A stretch of 58,475 bases of DNA from an uncultured Porphyromonadaceae bacterium. GTDB taxonomy: Bacteria; Bacteroidota; Bacteroidia; Bacteroidales; Muribaculaceae. The stretch is taken from the NCBI GenBank assembly GCA_902470475.1, contig CABRGT010000005.1, forward strand, positions 1 to 58,475. The letters run 5' to 3'. The stretch's first letter is position 1; every line of letters starts with the position of its first letter. The notes under the pieces were generated by a model, which saw only the letters and a program-made list of their open reading frames with translations, was not told the DNA's origin and searched no databases. The position numbers were made by a program, and so were the translations under genes. Below are positions 25,164 through 34,089 of the stretch, piece by piece.

Positions 25164-27002
25164 TCACATCAGTTTCTTTATCACCCGGTCGTAGCCGTCA
25201 AGCGGAAAGACGGCTCGCAGATTCTTTGGCATGTACATCGTATCGGCTTTTTCAATTTTTTCGCCGTTTTTAACTGTGGTGGAATAATTTACACCTAAGA
25301 TTGCGGGTGTGTCGCCCTGCGCCCAGAAAGATGAGCCGTAAATGCCGATGCTTGCGTCAACACAGTCAATAATATTATTGATGGCATCTTTGTTTTTTAC
25401 GAAATAGTCGCGTTGGGCGGCTGTTGGAATATAAGCCCCATAGCGTTTTTTTGCAAAATCAAGGCTCATGAGATCTCCTTTCTCGCCCTCAGCATTATCC
25501 AGATCAATCACAAATCGCATACCGTTGGCAATTATGGCGATGCCGCAAGGCTGAAGCGACGAATGCGTCTGGCGCGACAGCATAGACCATTCTTTGGAAT
25601 TGAAGCAATATATAGGGCTGTTTTTGCCGAGGGTCGTATCGATGGCAAGGATGTCGAGGTGCCTCGGGGTCATGCGCCAGTCCCGTGACTTTGTCTCTGA
25701 GGAAACGTCGGCGGCAGGTTCGGACGTAGTGGCGATCGCCGGTGCCGGGACTTCCGTCGGTAATGCATTCCCCGGTGTGTTTTCCGTAGTGGTGTCCGCT
25801 GCGGATGTTGTCGGTTGGGACGGATGAGGTTCGGTAACAGACTTATTATCCTTGAAGAGGCCGAAAAATATTATTCCTCCGATGAGGACGGCGACCAATG
25901 CGAGAGCGCCGATAATCATGTATCTGCTGTTGCGCTTCGGAGGCCGGGCGGCGTTGCCGTTGTTGACAGTGGCTGGCGTAGGTCGGGATACTTCGAATGG
26001 TGCGGTCTGGCGGCTTTCGGGTTGCGCAACTGTGCGATTGGCGAAGGCGACGGTCCGGCGGCTTGATGTGGGTGTGGCCGGTTGCGCCGGTGATTGTCCG
26101 TAGAGTTCGTCGTAGAGCGCGGAGGCATCGGCTGGCCGGTCTTCGGGTTTGAGCGACATGGCGCGGACGATGGTCCGGACGATATTTTCAGGAACCAAAG
26201 CTGCGAGATCGCGCTGAACCTGGGCAGGCTGGAGCGCCAGGGCGTCGGCTGGCCGGTTACCCGTCAGGCAGTAATACAAGGTTGCCCCCAGAGCGTATAC
26301 GTCGGCCTGCGGGGTGAAAGTGGTCAGTCCGGCATACTGCTCGATGGGCGAATAGCCGGGCGAATAACCGCCTCCGCGGTTGGTCGAAGTTGCCTGCCCG
26401 TGCCGGTCGTAATGCTTGGCGAGGCCGAAGTCGATCAGCACGGGGCGAACGGCATCGTCACCCTCGGCAATAATGATATTGAGGGGCTTTATGTCGTAGT
26501 GCGTCACCTGACGGCGGTGCAAGTCGGCCACGGCGCGGATGATGGGTCTCATGAAAAAGTCGGTCTCCTGGAGCGACAGATGACCGGCGCGCTGCACATA
26601 GTCCTCGAGTGTCTGCCCAAAGAGGTACTCCATGACGTAATAGGCTGTGTTGTTGGCCTCGAACACTTCGTTGATCTTTACGATATTCGGATCATCGACG
26701 CCGAGGTCGTGGAGCCGCCGGGCCTCCTTGACGAATGATTTCAGTGAATACCTGATCTCGGCCGAAGCCGTCGGGCTGAAGCATACCGACTGGCTGACGC
26801 CGTCGCGCCAGGATATTGTGTTTATGAACAGTTCCTTGACCGCAAAGTCGCACTGTACTGTGATGTTGCCGACTTTCAGCGGCGCTGTCACCAGGTATGT
26901 GATGCCAAAGCCTCCCTGGCCGAGTACCTTCCGTATGGTATAGGAGCGCTCGGGCCCGGCGATGACCGTTCCGGCGCGAAGCGCTGATTCGTGGTTTTCC
27001 AT
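25164..27002 (-). CDS. Membrane-anchored Ser/Thr protein kinase
   Basis: 612-residue Hanks-type kinase. The kinase domain (about 20-300) has the glycine loop GQGGFGIT, VKELF with Lys56, Glu93 in VKEARRL, catalytic loop THYDIKPLN with Asp170, Lys172 and Asn175, and DFG at 191-193. So it looks active, though the loop has HYD instead of HRD. The activation segment contains GGGYSPGYSPIEQY. A Pro/Thr/Arg-rich juxtamembrane part leads to one membrane helix at about 361-383. A Thr/Ser/Pro-rich spacer and a 170-residue external domain follow, presumably a sensor. No partner phosphatase or FHA protein is nearby. It has its own promoter. Confidence 0.9.
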   Translation of the reverse strand: MENHESALRAGTVIAGPERSYTIRKVLGQGGFGITYLVTAPLKVGNITVQCDFAVKELFINTISWRDGVSQSVCFSPTASAEIRYSLKSFVKEARRLHDLGVDDPNIVKINEVFEANNTAYYVMEYLFGQTLEDYVQRAGHLSLQETDFFMRPIIRAVADLHRRQVTHYDIKPLNIIIAEGDDAVRPVLIDFGLAKHYDRHGQATSTNRGGGYSPGYSPIEQYAGLTTFTPQADVYALGATLYYCLTGNRPADALALQPAQVQRDLAALVPENIVRTIVRAMSLKPEDRPADASALYDELYGQSPAQPATPTSSRRTVAFANRTVAQPESRQTAPFEVSRPTPATVNNGNAARPPKRNSRYMIIGALALVAVLIGGIIFFGLFKDNKSVTEPHPSQPTTSAADTTTENTPGNALPTEVPAPAIATTSEPAADVSSETKSRDWRMTPRHLDILAIDTTLGKNSPIYCFNSKEWSMLSRQTHSSLQPCGIAIIANGMRFVIDLDNAEGEKGDLMSLDFAKKRYGAYIPTAAQRDYFVKNKDAINNIIDCVDASIGIYGSSFWAQGDTPAILGVNYSTTVKNGEKIEKADTMYMPKNLRAVFPLDGYDRVIKKLM

Positions 27003-27019
27003 TGCCTAAGTAATTTGCA

Positions 27020-27051
27020 CAAAGATACAAAAATAAGTAGAAGCTGCCAAA
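27020..27051 (-). promoter_or_regulatory. Promoter of the Ser/Thr kinase gene
   Basis: On the minus strand TTTG (27051-27048), 20 bases, TATCTTTG (27027-27020): a full Bacteroidota promoter 17 bases before the ATG. Confidence 0.75.
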
Positions 27052-27175
27052 CCACCGGCATAAACCGACATAAAAAAGATGAAGAAAGCCGAGCTGAGTC
27101 TGTATGTCTGCATGTATTTCGCGGGGACGGTGAATCTTTTGGGACGGATATGGACGTCGATTCAAAAAAAAACGC

Positions 27176-27183
27176 TACCTTTG
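27176..27183 (+). promoter_or_regulatory. -7 promoter element of the AspT-type transporter gene
   Basis: TACCTTTG, TAnnTTTG match, 48 bases before the ATG at 27232. No clear TTTG at the right distance upstream. Confidence 0.55.
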
Positions 27184-27231
27184 CAGAAAATTCGGAAAAA
27201 ATTCCGTAATTCAGGTAAATAACACAAGGTA

Positions 27232-28893
27232 ATGGATTGGATTACAGAACTTTTAGGGCCGGGCAACACATCGATAGCATCAACTCTGGTGCTATACTCG
27301 TTTGTGATCGCCGCGGGTATCTACATCGGTAAGCTCAAGGTCTGCGGTGTCAGCCTGGGCGTGACATTCGTGCTCTTTGTCGGAATTCTGATGGGCCACT
27401 TCGGCTACACGGTCGACACAAATGTGCTGAAATTCGTAAGGGAATTCGGCCTCATTCTGTTTATTTTCGCCATCGGTCTTCAGGTGGGCCCCGGTTTCTT
27501 CTCGTCGTTCAAGAAAGGCGGCGTACGCCTCAACGGCCTTGCCGTGCTTGCGATCGGCCTCAATGTGCTGATAGTGCTGGGTATCTATTTCTTCGGCAAT
27601 GTCAAGGATATCAGCGCCCTGGTAGGCGTGATGAGCGGCGCTGTCACGAATACTCCGGGCCTGGCGGCCGCCCAGCAGACCATCTCGCAGATGACCCAGA
27701 GTCCCGAGCAGGCCAACCTGATGGCGCAGGGCTACGCGGCAGCCTATCCGCTGGGCGTTATCGGCATCATCACGGCCATGTTCGTAATCAAGGGTATCTT
27801 CAAGATCAAGACCGACAGCGAGATCAAGGAAATCGAGAACGATCACGAGAACTCGCAGCTCAAGCCATATATCCTGTCGATCAAGGTTACCAACCAGCTG
27901 GTGGACGGCCGCACGATGGTGTCGCTGCATGATGTGATCCAATGCAACTTTGTGGTTTCGCGAATGATGACCACCGACAACAAGATCATCATACCCAAGT
28001 CGACCACTGAAATCCACGTGGGCGACATACTGCTGATCGTGTGCTCGGCCCACGATGCCGAACGCTTCCACGCCGTCCTCGGCCCCGACGTGGAGATGGA
28101 CTGGGAATCGACCCCGACGCCCGTCTACTCGCGGCGCATCCTGGTCACAAAGAGCGAGTTCAACGGAGTGTCGATCGGATCGCTGCGTCTGCACAACGGC
28201 TATCAGCTCAACGCCACGCGCGTCAACCGCGCCGGTGTCGATCTGCTGGCGTCGGCCAACCTGCGTCTGCAGATGGGCGACCGCATCACTGTCGTGGGCA
28301 ATCTCGAGGACATCGACCGTCTGGCAGCCCGGCTCGGCAATTCGATGAAGCGTCTCAACCAGCCCAATCTCATCACCATATTTATCGGCATCATCCTTGG
28401 TATCATATTGGGATCGGTAAACCTCGGCTTCGGAATGAAGCTCGGTCTGGCCGGCGGCCCGCTGGTGGTTGCCATCCTGCTGAGCCGCTTCGGCTATAAG
28501 TTCAAGCTCGTGACGTACACGTCGTCGTCGGCCTCGCTGCTGCTGCGCGAGCTTGGCATCTGTCTGTTCCTCGCCTCTGTGGGTATCGCGGCAGGCAAAG
28601 ACTTCGCATCAGCCGTGTTCAACACCACCGGCATGTGGTGGGTGATCTGGGGATTCGTCATCACGGTGGTGCCGCTCGTCGTGGTCGGACTGATAGCCCG
28701 CGGTCGCGACCGCATCAACTTCCTGACCATCATGGGCCTCTTCTCGGGCAGCTACACTGATCCCCCGGCCCTGGCCTATGCCAACAACTCGACCGGCAAC
28801 GACGCTCCGGCCGTAGCCTATTCGACCGTCTATCCTCTGACCATGTTCCTGCGAGTGGTCGCAGCCCAGGCTCTGATCCTGTGCCTGGCCTGA
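27232..28893 (+). CDS. AspT/YidE/YbjL-family putative transporter
   Basis: 553-residue inner-membrane protein of the aspartate:alanine exchanger family. Two homologous membrane halves of about five helices each flank a cytoplasmic middle part (about residues 205-380) with two RCK_C (TrkA_C) regulatory domains, seen as VHVGDILLIVCSAHD- and MGDRITVVGNLEDI-type endings. The first half has GAVTNTPGLAAAQQT and the second has FSGSYTDPPALAYANN, the paired family motif. The true substrate cannot be read from the sequence. The downstream hydrolase overlaps its 3' end by 13 bases. Confidence 0.9.
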   Translation: MDWITELLGPGNTSIASTLVLYSFVIAAGIYIGKLKVCGVSLGVTFVLFVGILMGHFGYTVDTNVLKFVREFGLILFIFAIGLQVGPGFFSSFKKGGVRLNGLAVLAIGLNVLIVLGIYFFGNVKDISALVGVMSGAVTNTPGLAAAQQTISQMTQSPEQANLMAQGYAAAYPLGVIGIITAMFVIKGIFKIKTDSEIKEIENDHENSQLKPYILSIKVTNQLVDGRTMVSLHDVIQCNFVVSRMMTTDNKIIIPKSTTEIHVGDILLIVCSAHDAERFHAVLGPDVEMDWESTPTPVYSRRILVTKSEFNGVSIGSLRLHNGYQLNATRVNRAGVDLLASANLRLQMGDRITVVGNLEDIDRLAARLGNSMKRLNQPNLITIFIGIILGIILGSVNLGFGMKLGLAGGPLVVAILLSRFGYKFKLVTYTSSSASLLLRELGICLFLASVGIAAGKDFASAVFNTTGMWWVIWGFVITVVPLVVVGLIARGRDRINFLTIMGLFSGSYTDPPALAYANNSTGNDAPAVAYSTVYPLTMFLRVVAAQALILCLA

Positions 28894-29885
28894 GAAAGAT
28901 ATTCTGCGCTGCCGCGGTCGCCGTTGTGCTGACCGCGGCTGCTGCATCCGCATGGCAGGCCGATGTGCTCGGTGACGGCTTTGAGATGCGCCACATCGAC
29001 CAGGGTACGGACTATTCCGGCCCCGTGCGTTCTACCGTAGTCCGGCTGCGGACCGGGGAGCCGCTTGGCCGCGGCGTGCTTTATATCCACGGCTTCAACG
29101 ACTATTTCTTTCAGGATGAAATGGCGCGCCGCTTTGCCGCCGAAGGCTACGATTTCTACGCCGTGGATCTGCGCAAGTACGGCCGTTCGCTCCTTGAGGG
29201 GCAGATTCCATTTCAGGTCCGTGACCTTAAGGAGTACTTCGCCGACATCGACTCGGCAATCGCAGTAATGAAGTCCGACGGCGTCCGTGACATCGTGCTT
29301 ATCGGGCATTCGGCCGGAGGACTGACCGCATCGCTTTATATGGCTGCCGAACCTGACACGGCAGTTACCGCGCTTGTGCTGAACTCCCCCTTTCTCGACT
29401 GGAATCAGTCGGCCTTTCAGGAAAAGTTTCTGATTCCGGCTGTCGCGACACTCGGTCCGCTGATCAAGGGAATGAAAATACCCCAGGGAGCCTCAACCGC
29501 CTATGCGCGCAGCCTTCTTAAGCGATATGGCGGTGAATGGACCTATAACACCGACTGGAAACTGGAGCAGTCGCCCGCTGTCGAGGCTTCGTGGATCGCG
29601 GCCATCGACAACGGACAAGCCCGGGTTCAGAACTATCCCGGCATAAATGTGCCGATTCTGCTGATGCACAGCGATTCGACTGTCACTTCGCACGACGCGC
29701 CGGAAGCCTACAGCCGCAAGGATGCCGTGCTCGACGTGGCCGACATCAGCCGCTACGGCCGTCGTCTGGGCTGCGACGTGACCGAATTCACCGTACATGG
29801 TGCCTTGCATGACGTGGTCCTGTCGCGGCCCGAAGTCCGCTATCCTCTCTACGACAGCATCTTCTCCTGGCTCGCCCGCAGGTAA
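28881..29885 (+). CDS. Exported alpha/beta hydrolase
   Basis: 334 residues from the GTG at 28881. The N-terminal hydrophobic stretch IFCAAAVAVVLTAAAASA makes a signal peptide. The alpha/beta-hydrolase fold follows: YIHGFND oxyanion region near residue 68, nucleophile elbow GHSAGG with Ser144, an acidic residue in MHSDS, and a late His in VHGALHD. It resembles monoacylglycerol-lipase/lysophospholipase-type (Hydrolase_4) proteins; the substrate is unknown. It overlaps the transporter gene by 13 bases, so it relies on that transcript and probably on coupled translation. It lies 25 bases from the convergent rsmF-like gene. Confidence 0.82.
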   Translation: MPGLRKIFCAAAVAVVLTAAAASAWQADVLGDGFEMRHIDQGTDYSGPVRSTVVRLRTGEPLGRGVLYIHGFNDYFFQDEMARRFAAEGYDFYAVDLRKYGRSLLEGQIPFQVRDLKEYFADIDSAIAVMKSDGVRDIVLIGHSAGGLTASLYMAAEPDTAVTALVLNSPFLDWNQSAFQEKFLIPAVATLGPLIKGMKIPQGASTAYARSLLKRYGGEWTYNTDWKLEQSPAVEASWIAAIDNGQARVQNYPGINVPILLMHSDSTVTSHDAPEAYSRKDAVLDVADISRYGRRLGCDVTEFTVHGALHDVVLSRPEVRYPLYDSIFSWLARR

Positions 29886-29910
29886 TCACCGCAGGCCGTA
29901 TCGGCGGAGA

Positions 29911-31305
29911 TCAATCGGCGGAGGCCGAGAGGATGCGCCAGGCAGCGGGGTAGAGGTTGTTGGCCCGGTTGCCGAGATTCTTGACGAAGCCCAGTGGATA
30001 GCCGCCGCAGGTGAGAAGGACTATGCCGCGGGGTGTGCCGTCGGACAGCGTGATGGCCTGGCGGCGCAGGTAGTCGAGCGCCGTGGCGCGGTCGACCGGC
30101 GCCTGCGGAAAAGCGGCAGCCTGCAGGTCGCGGGCAAGTGCAAGCGCCTGCGATGGCACGAAATCGCGGCCCTTGACGGTGCCGAGCGGTGTCCCGGCGG
30201 GGATTATATGGAGGCTTTCGCGGACGGTGCGCAGGTCGGCCAGGTGGATGGTCCGTACTGCGGTTGGCTCGGCTTCATCCGGATCGAGAACCCAGTCTCC
30301 GGCAAGCAGTCGGGCGATATCCACGGCAGGCTGCTGAGTCCTGGTTTTCCCGGTCAGTTTATTATTTTTTGACTTCTTGCGTGTCACCGGACTCTGATCG
30401 CCGGCATCGCCCGGTTTGCGAAGCAGCGCTATGAACTGCCCTTCGCCTTCAACGTGGCCGGGAAGGAAGCGGTAGGCGGGGAAAGCGGCGTCGACGGCCC
30501 GTGCTATTTCCGGCCGTTCGAGCGTTGCGACCGGGAGCACTTCTCCGTTCAGGTCGCTGATGATGTGTTCGACTATTTCTTCGTTTTCCGACCGGTTGAA
30601 AGTACATGTGCTGTAGATCATGCATCCGCCGGGGCGCAGCATCGGCCACAGATTGTCTACGATGCGGCGCTGCAGGGCGGCGCACGATGCGACCAGCCCA
30701 GGCGACCACTGAGCGGCAGCGGCCTCCTCCTTGCGCATCATGCCCTCGCCCGAGCAGGGTACGTCGGCGGCAATGATGTCGAAAAATCCGTCGGGGCAGC
30801 TGATTGCCGAGGCGTCGCCGCGTGTAACGACGGCGCGGCCCGAGCCATGCTTGGTCAGATTCTCGACCAGCACGGCCGCGCGGCGCGGATCGTACTCGTT
30901 GGCCACGACGAAGGCGTCCGCCGGCAGGCTGTCGATGGCACACACGGTCTTGCCGCCGGGAGCGGCGCAGGCGTCAAGGTAGCGCAGATGGCGTCCTGAT
31001 GTGTCGCCGAGAGCTGCGACTGCGGCGGCTACAGCCGCGCCGTGGGCCATGGACGAGGAATCCTGTACGTAGTAAAGACCCTGATGCAGGGCCGGGTCGA
31101 AGGTGAATCGGAGCCGCCGGGGCAGTATGTAGCCGCCCGGACACCATGGCACAGCTACGGCGCCTTCGGGCGCGCACGACGGTTTGCCGGCATTCAGCCT
31201 GACGGCGGCCGGAGCGGGTTCTTCGGCGAGAACCGCGGCAAGGTCGGCATAGTCCGGACCCATTGCGCCGAGCATAGCTGTGAATTCTTCGGGTAGGTGT
31301 GTCAT
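29911..31305 (-). CDS. RsmB/NOP-family RNA 5-methylcytosine methyltransferase (RsmF-like)
   Basis: 464-residue SAM-dependent enzyme for m5C in rRNA. The N-terminal catalytic domain has SAM motif I DACAAPGGKT near residue 111. Motif IV ADVPCSGEGMMRK has the release cysteine, and motif VI YSTCTFNRSENEE has the catalytic cysteine. The C-terminal 130 residues resemble the extra domains of RsmF (YebU), which methylates 16S rRNA C1407; this assignment of target is inference. Its ATG overlaps the ribF stop by four bases. Confidence 0.9.
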   Translation of the reverse strand: MTHLPEEFTAMLGAMGPDYADLAAVLAEEPAPAAVRLNAGKPSCAPEGAVAVPWCPGGYILPRRLRFTFDPALHQGLYYVQDSSSMAHGAAVAAAVAALGDTSGRHLRYLDACAAPGGKTVCAIDSLPADAFVVANEYDPRRAAVLVENLTKHGSGRAVVTRGDASAISCPDGFFDIIAADVPCSGEGMMRKEEAAAAQWSPGLVASCAALQRRIVDNLWPMLRPGGCMIYSTCTFNRSENEEIVEHIISDLNGEVLPVATLERPEIARAVDAAFPAYRFLPGHVEGEGQFIALLRKPGDAGDQSPVTRKKSKNNKLTGKTRTQQPAVDIARLLAGDWVLDPDEAEPTAVRTIHLADLRTVRESLHIIPAGTPLGTVKGRDFVPSQALALARDLQAAAFPQAPVDRATALDYLRRQAITLSDGTPRGIVLLTCGGYPLGFVKNLGNRANNLYPAAWRILSASAD

Positions 31306-32201
31306 GGCTGTTTTTGCATTTGCTGTGCGGCGGTTACATCGGCTCTGATGGCGCTCCGGAGCTGTTCGAGCGAGTCGAACCGGCGTTCGTCGCGCAGACG
31401 GTGTCCGAATGTGACCGTGATATGCTCGCCGTAGCGCTCGCCCAGATCGGCGCCTATGGCATGGGCTTCGACCGTGACCGGATTGCCGTCGGCAATAGTG
31501 GGATTGCGTCCGATGTTGATCACAGCGGGGAAATCGCTGTCTCCGACCGCCACTATGCCGCTGTAGACGCCACTTGCGGGGATGCAGCGGGCACTGTCGA
31601 AGTCGAGGTTGAGGGTAGGGAAGCCCAGCCGGTGACCGTTGCGGCGTCCGTGAGCCACGGTGCCGTCGAGCGTGTAGCGGCGCCCGGTATAGAGTGTGAA
31701 AAGGTCGACGGAGCCCTCGGCGATGCAGCGTCGCAGCAGGCTGCTGGCGGGCGCGTGTCCGGTCTCCGGCTGAATGTACTGCCCGTCGAAGATGACCTCT
31801 ACGCCGACACTTCGGCCGGCGGCGGCATATTCGGCCGGCGTGCGCAGGCGGTCGGACCCGAACGAGTTGTCATAACCCATCAGCACGGCTGCCACACCGT
31901 GGCGGTCGCGTAGCATGGCCATGAACTCCGCGGCGGTCATCAATGCTATGTCGCGGTCAAAATCGAGCCACACGACGCGGTCGATGCCCGACTGTGCGAG
32001 TCGGCCGTGCAGTTCGTCGCGGCTCTCGAGCAGCGGCGGCGTACGCCCGGGAGCGACGAGTGCCAGAGGATGTGATCCGAAAGTGACCGCCGCCGATTCC
32101 ATCCCGCGTGCGCGTGCCTCGGCGATCAGCCGCCCGATCAGCTGCCGGTGTCCGTTGTGAAAGCCGTCGAAGGTCCCGACGGTGGCGATGGTCGGTTTCA
32201 T
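31302..32201 (-). CDS. ribF: Bifunctional riboflavin kinase/FAD synthetase
   Basis: Makes FMN and then FAD from riboflavin. In the 299-residue protein the FAD synthetase half begins with GTFDGFHNGHRQLI (residues 8-21). The flavokinase half has GRRYTLDGTVAHGRRNGHRLGFPT near residue 178 and ends in LRDERRFDSLEQL. Both halves look complete. It overlaps the HAD gene upstream and rsmF downstream by four bases each (ATGA), so the three are translationally coupled. Confidence 0.96.
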   Translation of the reverse strand: MKPTIATVGTFDGFHNGHRQLIGRLIAEARARGMESAAVTFGSHPLALVAPGRTPPLLESRDELHGRLAQSGIDRVVWLDFDRDIALMTAAEFMAMLRDRHGVAAVLMGYDNSFGSDRLRTPAEYAAAGRSVGVEVIFDGQYIQPETGHAPASSLLRRCIAEGSVDLFTLYTGRRYTLDGTVAHGRRNGHRLGFPTLNLDFDSARCIPASGVYSGIVAVGDSDFPAVINIGRNPTIADGNPVTVEAHAIGADLGERYGEHITVTFGHRLRDERRFDSLEQLRSAIRADVTAAQQMQKQP

Positions 32202-32824
32202 CCCTCGGCTTCGAGAATCGGGGCTATGACCCGGGTGAATTCCGTGCCGGGAGCGGCCAGGGCGGTGTGGAAGCCCAGAGCAGCGGCGGCGTCGAGATTT
32301 GCCTGCGAGTCATCGACAAACAGCGTTTCTCCGGGCAGTATACCAAGTTTGCCGCAGGCATAGTCGAAGATAGCGCGGTCGGGCTTGAGAGCCTTGGCCT
32401 CGAACGATGTGACAATGCCGTCGAAATAGTCCTCGCGCGTAAGACCCTGCTGCTCGAATTCGGTGCGGATCTTTGTGGCCCACATTATCGGATTGGTATT
32501 GCTCAGCATGTACACGCGGTAATCGCGGCGCAGGTGCAGCAGCGAGTCGAGCCGCCGTGCGGGAATGCCTATGAGGAATTCGCAGAATGCATCGTCGATG
32601 CTCCGGTCGCTGACTCCTGCGGGGAGGCCGGGACGCAGGGCGGCGTGGAACTCGTCGACGCCTATCGCTCCCTGTTCCAAAAGCATGAACGGCCCCTGCT
32701 GGCTGAATTCGCCGAAATAGCTGCGGGCGTCGCGCAGGCCGAGTTTCTCGAAGGCGGCCACGCAGCGTTCTTTCTCGATGTCCATGATGACACCGCCAAG
32801 ATCAAACAATAAATTCTTAATCAT
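32198..32824 (-). CDS. HAD-family phosphatase
   Basis: 208-residue haloacid-dehalogenase-like hydrolase. Motif I reads LLFDLGGVIMD (residues 5-15) with the usual nucleophile Asp; motif II Ser/Thr in MLSNTN; lysine in EAKALKPD; motif III in FVDDSQANLDAA. A helical cap domain lies after motif I. The substrate may be a small phosphorylated metabolite such as FMN, since ribF overlaps it by four bases, but this is inference. The TAnnTTTG element ends four bases before its ATG, so its mRNA is probably leaderless. Confidence 0.88.
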   Translation of the reverse strand: MIKNLLFDLGGVIMDIEKERCVAAFEKLGLRDARSYFGEFSQQGPFMLLEQGAIGVDEFHAALRPGLPAGVSDRSIDDAFCEFLIGIPARRLDSLLHLRRDYRVYMLSNTNPIMWATKIRTEFEQQGLTREDYFDGIVTSFEAKALKPDRAIFDYACGKLGILPGETLFVDDSQANLDAAAALGFHTALAAPGTEFTRVIAPILEAEG

Positions 32825-32828
32825 GCTG

Positions 32829-32836
32829 CAAAGTTA
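32829..32836 (-). promoter_or_regulatory. -7 element abutting the HAD/ribF/rsmF operon start codon
   Basis: Minus-strand TAACTTTG, then CAGC, then ATG at 32824. The spacing leaves no room for a 5' untranslated leader. Confidence 0.6.
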
Positions 32837-32988
32837 GCAAATAAAACTGTCACGCCGCCCGCCCGATCCCCGATTTTTTGATTCCGAAGCATTTGGGTCC
32901 GTCCGCCATGGCTCCTGCAGATGTGCCTACGGAATTGGAAAAAGTGAAAAAACCTTGTAAAAAGGGGTGGCGGATTGTTGAAATTTCG

Positions 32989-32996
32989 TAAATTCG
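32989..32996 (+). promoter_or_regulatory. Possible -7 element abutting the LytS-type kinase start codon
   Basis: TAAATTCG (one mismatch to TAnnTTTG), then CGGC, then ATG at 33001. Divergent from the HAD promoter. Confidence 0.4.
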
Positions 32997-33000
32997 CGGC

Positions 33001-34089
33001 ATGAAGCCTTTGATTCACAAAGAGGGACGTCCCAGACGGATAGCCACTCTGTTCACACATCTGCTGTTTGTAGCCATCATCTTCATTCTGCCGGAGATGC
33101 TTATGGGATATGCCGTGTCGGGTCGTCCGCATGCGACGCACACGCCGTGGAATATCTACGCCAAGTCGGGGCTGATGATCCTGGTGTTCTACATCAACTA
33201 CTTCATAATCATCGACCGGACGCTCACGCGCCGCAAGCGCTGGCTAAGTTTCATATTGTGGAATCTGGTGCTGATCGCGGCTGTAACATGGGTGATGTAT
33301 ACTTTCAACCGCGGCCACGTGACCCGTCCGAGACGGTTCGACTCGATGCCCGAACTGCACATCATGGCTGCATCGCTGTCGTTCATTCTTCGCGACGTGA
33401 TCATGCTGGTGCTGACCGTTACGCTTGCGCTTGTGATGCGTCTGTCGGGCCGCTGGCTCGACCTGGAGCGGCGCCGCAGCCAGATCGCCGCTGATAACCG
33501 CGAGAACGAGCTTAACGGCCTGCGCAGCCAGCTTAATCCACACTTTCTGTTCAATACGCTCAATACCATCTATTCGCTCATAGAGATATCGCCCGACGAG
33601 GCGCGCCGGGCCGTTCACGACCTGTCGGCGCTTCTGCGGTATGTCGTGTACGAGAATCCCGAGCGGGTTGCCATAGAACGCGAGGTGGAGTTCATAGACA
33701 ACTATGTGGAGCTGATGCGGCTCAGGCTGGGCGATCGGCCCATCCGCGTGTCGGTCGATATCGACGCCGATGCAGGCATCATGGTGCCACCTCTGCTGTT
33801 CGTGACACTGATCGAGAATGCTTTCAAGCATGGCAACACCACCTGCGCCTCCGATCCGATCGAGATAACCCTGCAGGCCGATGCTTCCCGGATCGAATGC
33901 ACGACCGTCAACCATGTCGACACGGGCGCGCGGCAGGATCCGTCGCATTCGGGGGTCGGTCTGGCCAACCTGCGCCGCCGTCTTGAGCTGATCTACGGCC
34001 ATCGGGCCACCCTTCAGACATCGCAGACCGATAATGTATTCACCGCCACAGTCACCGTTGACCGCCCATGTCTAAATACAGATGCATAA
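33001..34089 (+). CDS. LytS-type sensor histidine kinase
   Basis: 362-residue integral-membrane kinase. The N-terminal half has four hydrophobic segments (about 20-38, 55-70, 83-100 and 125-147), then a short coiled linker and the His_kinase domain. The phosphorylated His is His181 in LRSQLNPHFLFNTLN. A degenerate N-box and GVGLANLRRRLELIYG near the end form the HATPase_c part. There is no PAS or periplasmic sensor domain, so the signal is probably read in the membrane. It overlaps the response regulator by 22 bases, a clear two-gene system. Confidence 0.92.
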   Translation: MKPLIHKEGRPRRIATLFTHLLFVAIIFILPEMLMGYAVSGRPHATHTPWNIYAKSGLMILVFYINYFIIIDRTLTRRKRWLSFILWNLVLIAAVTWVMYTFNRGHVTRPRRFDSMPELHIMAASLSFILRDVIMLVLTVTLALVMRLSGRWLDLERRRSQIAADNRENELNGLRSQLNPHFLFNTLNTIYSLIEISPDEARRAVHDLSALLRYVVYENPERVAIEREVEFIDNYVELMRLRLGDRPIRVSVDIDADAGIMVPPLLFVTLIENAFKHGNTTCASDPIEITLQADASRIECTTVNHVDTGARQDPSHSGVGLANLRRRLELIYGHRATLQTSQTDNVFTATVTVDRPCLNTDA

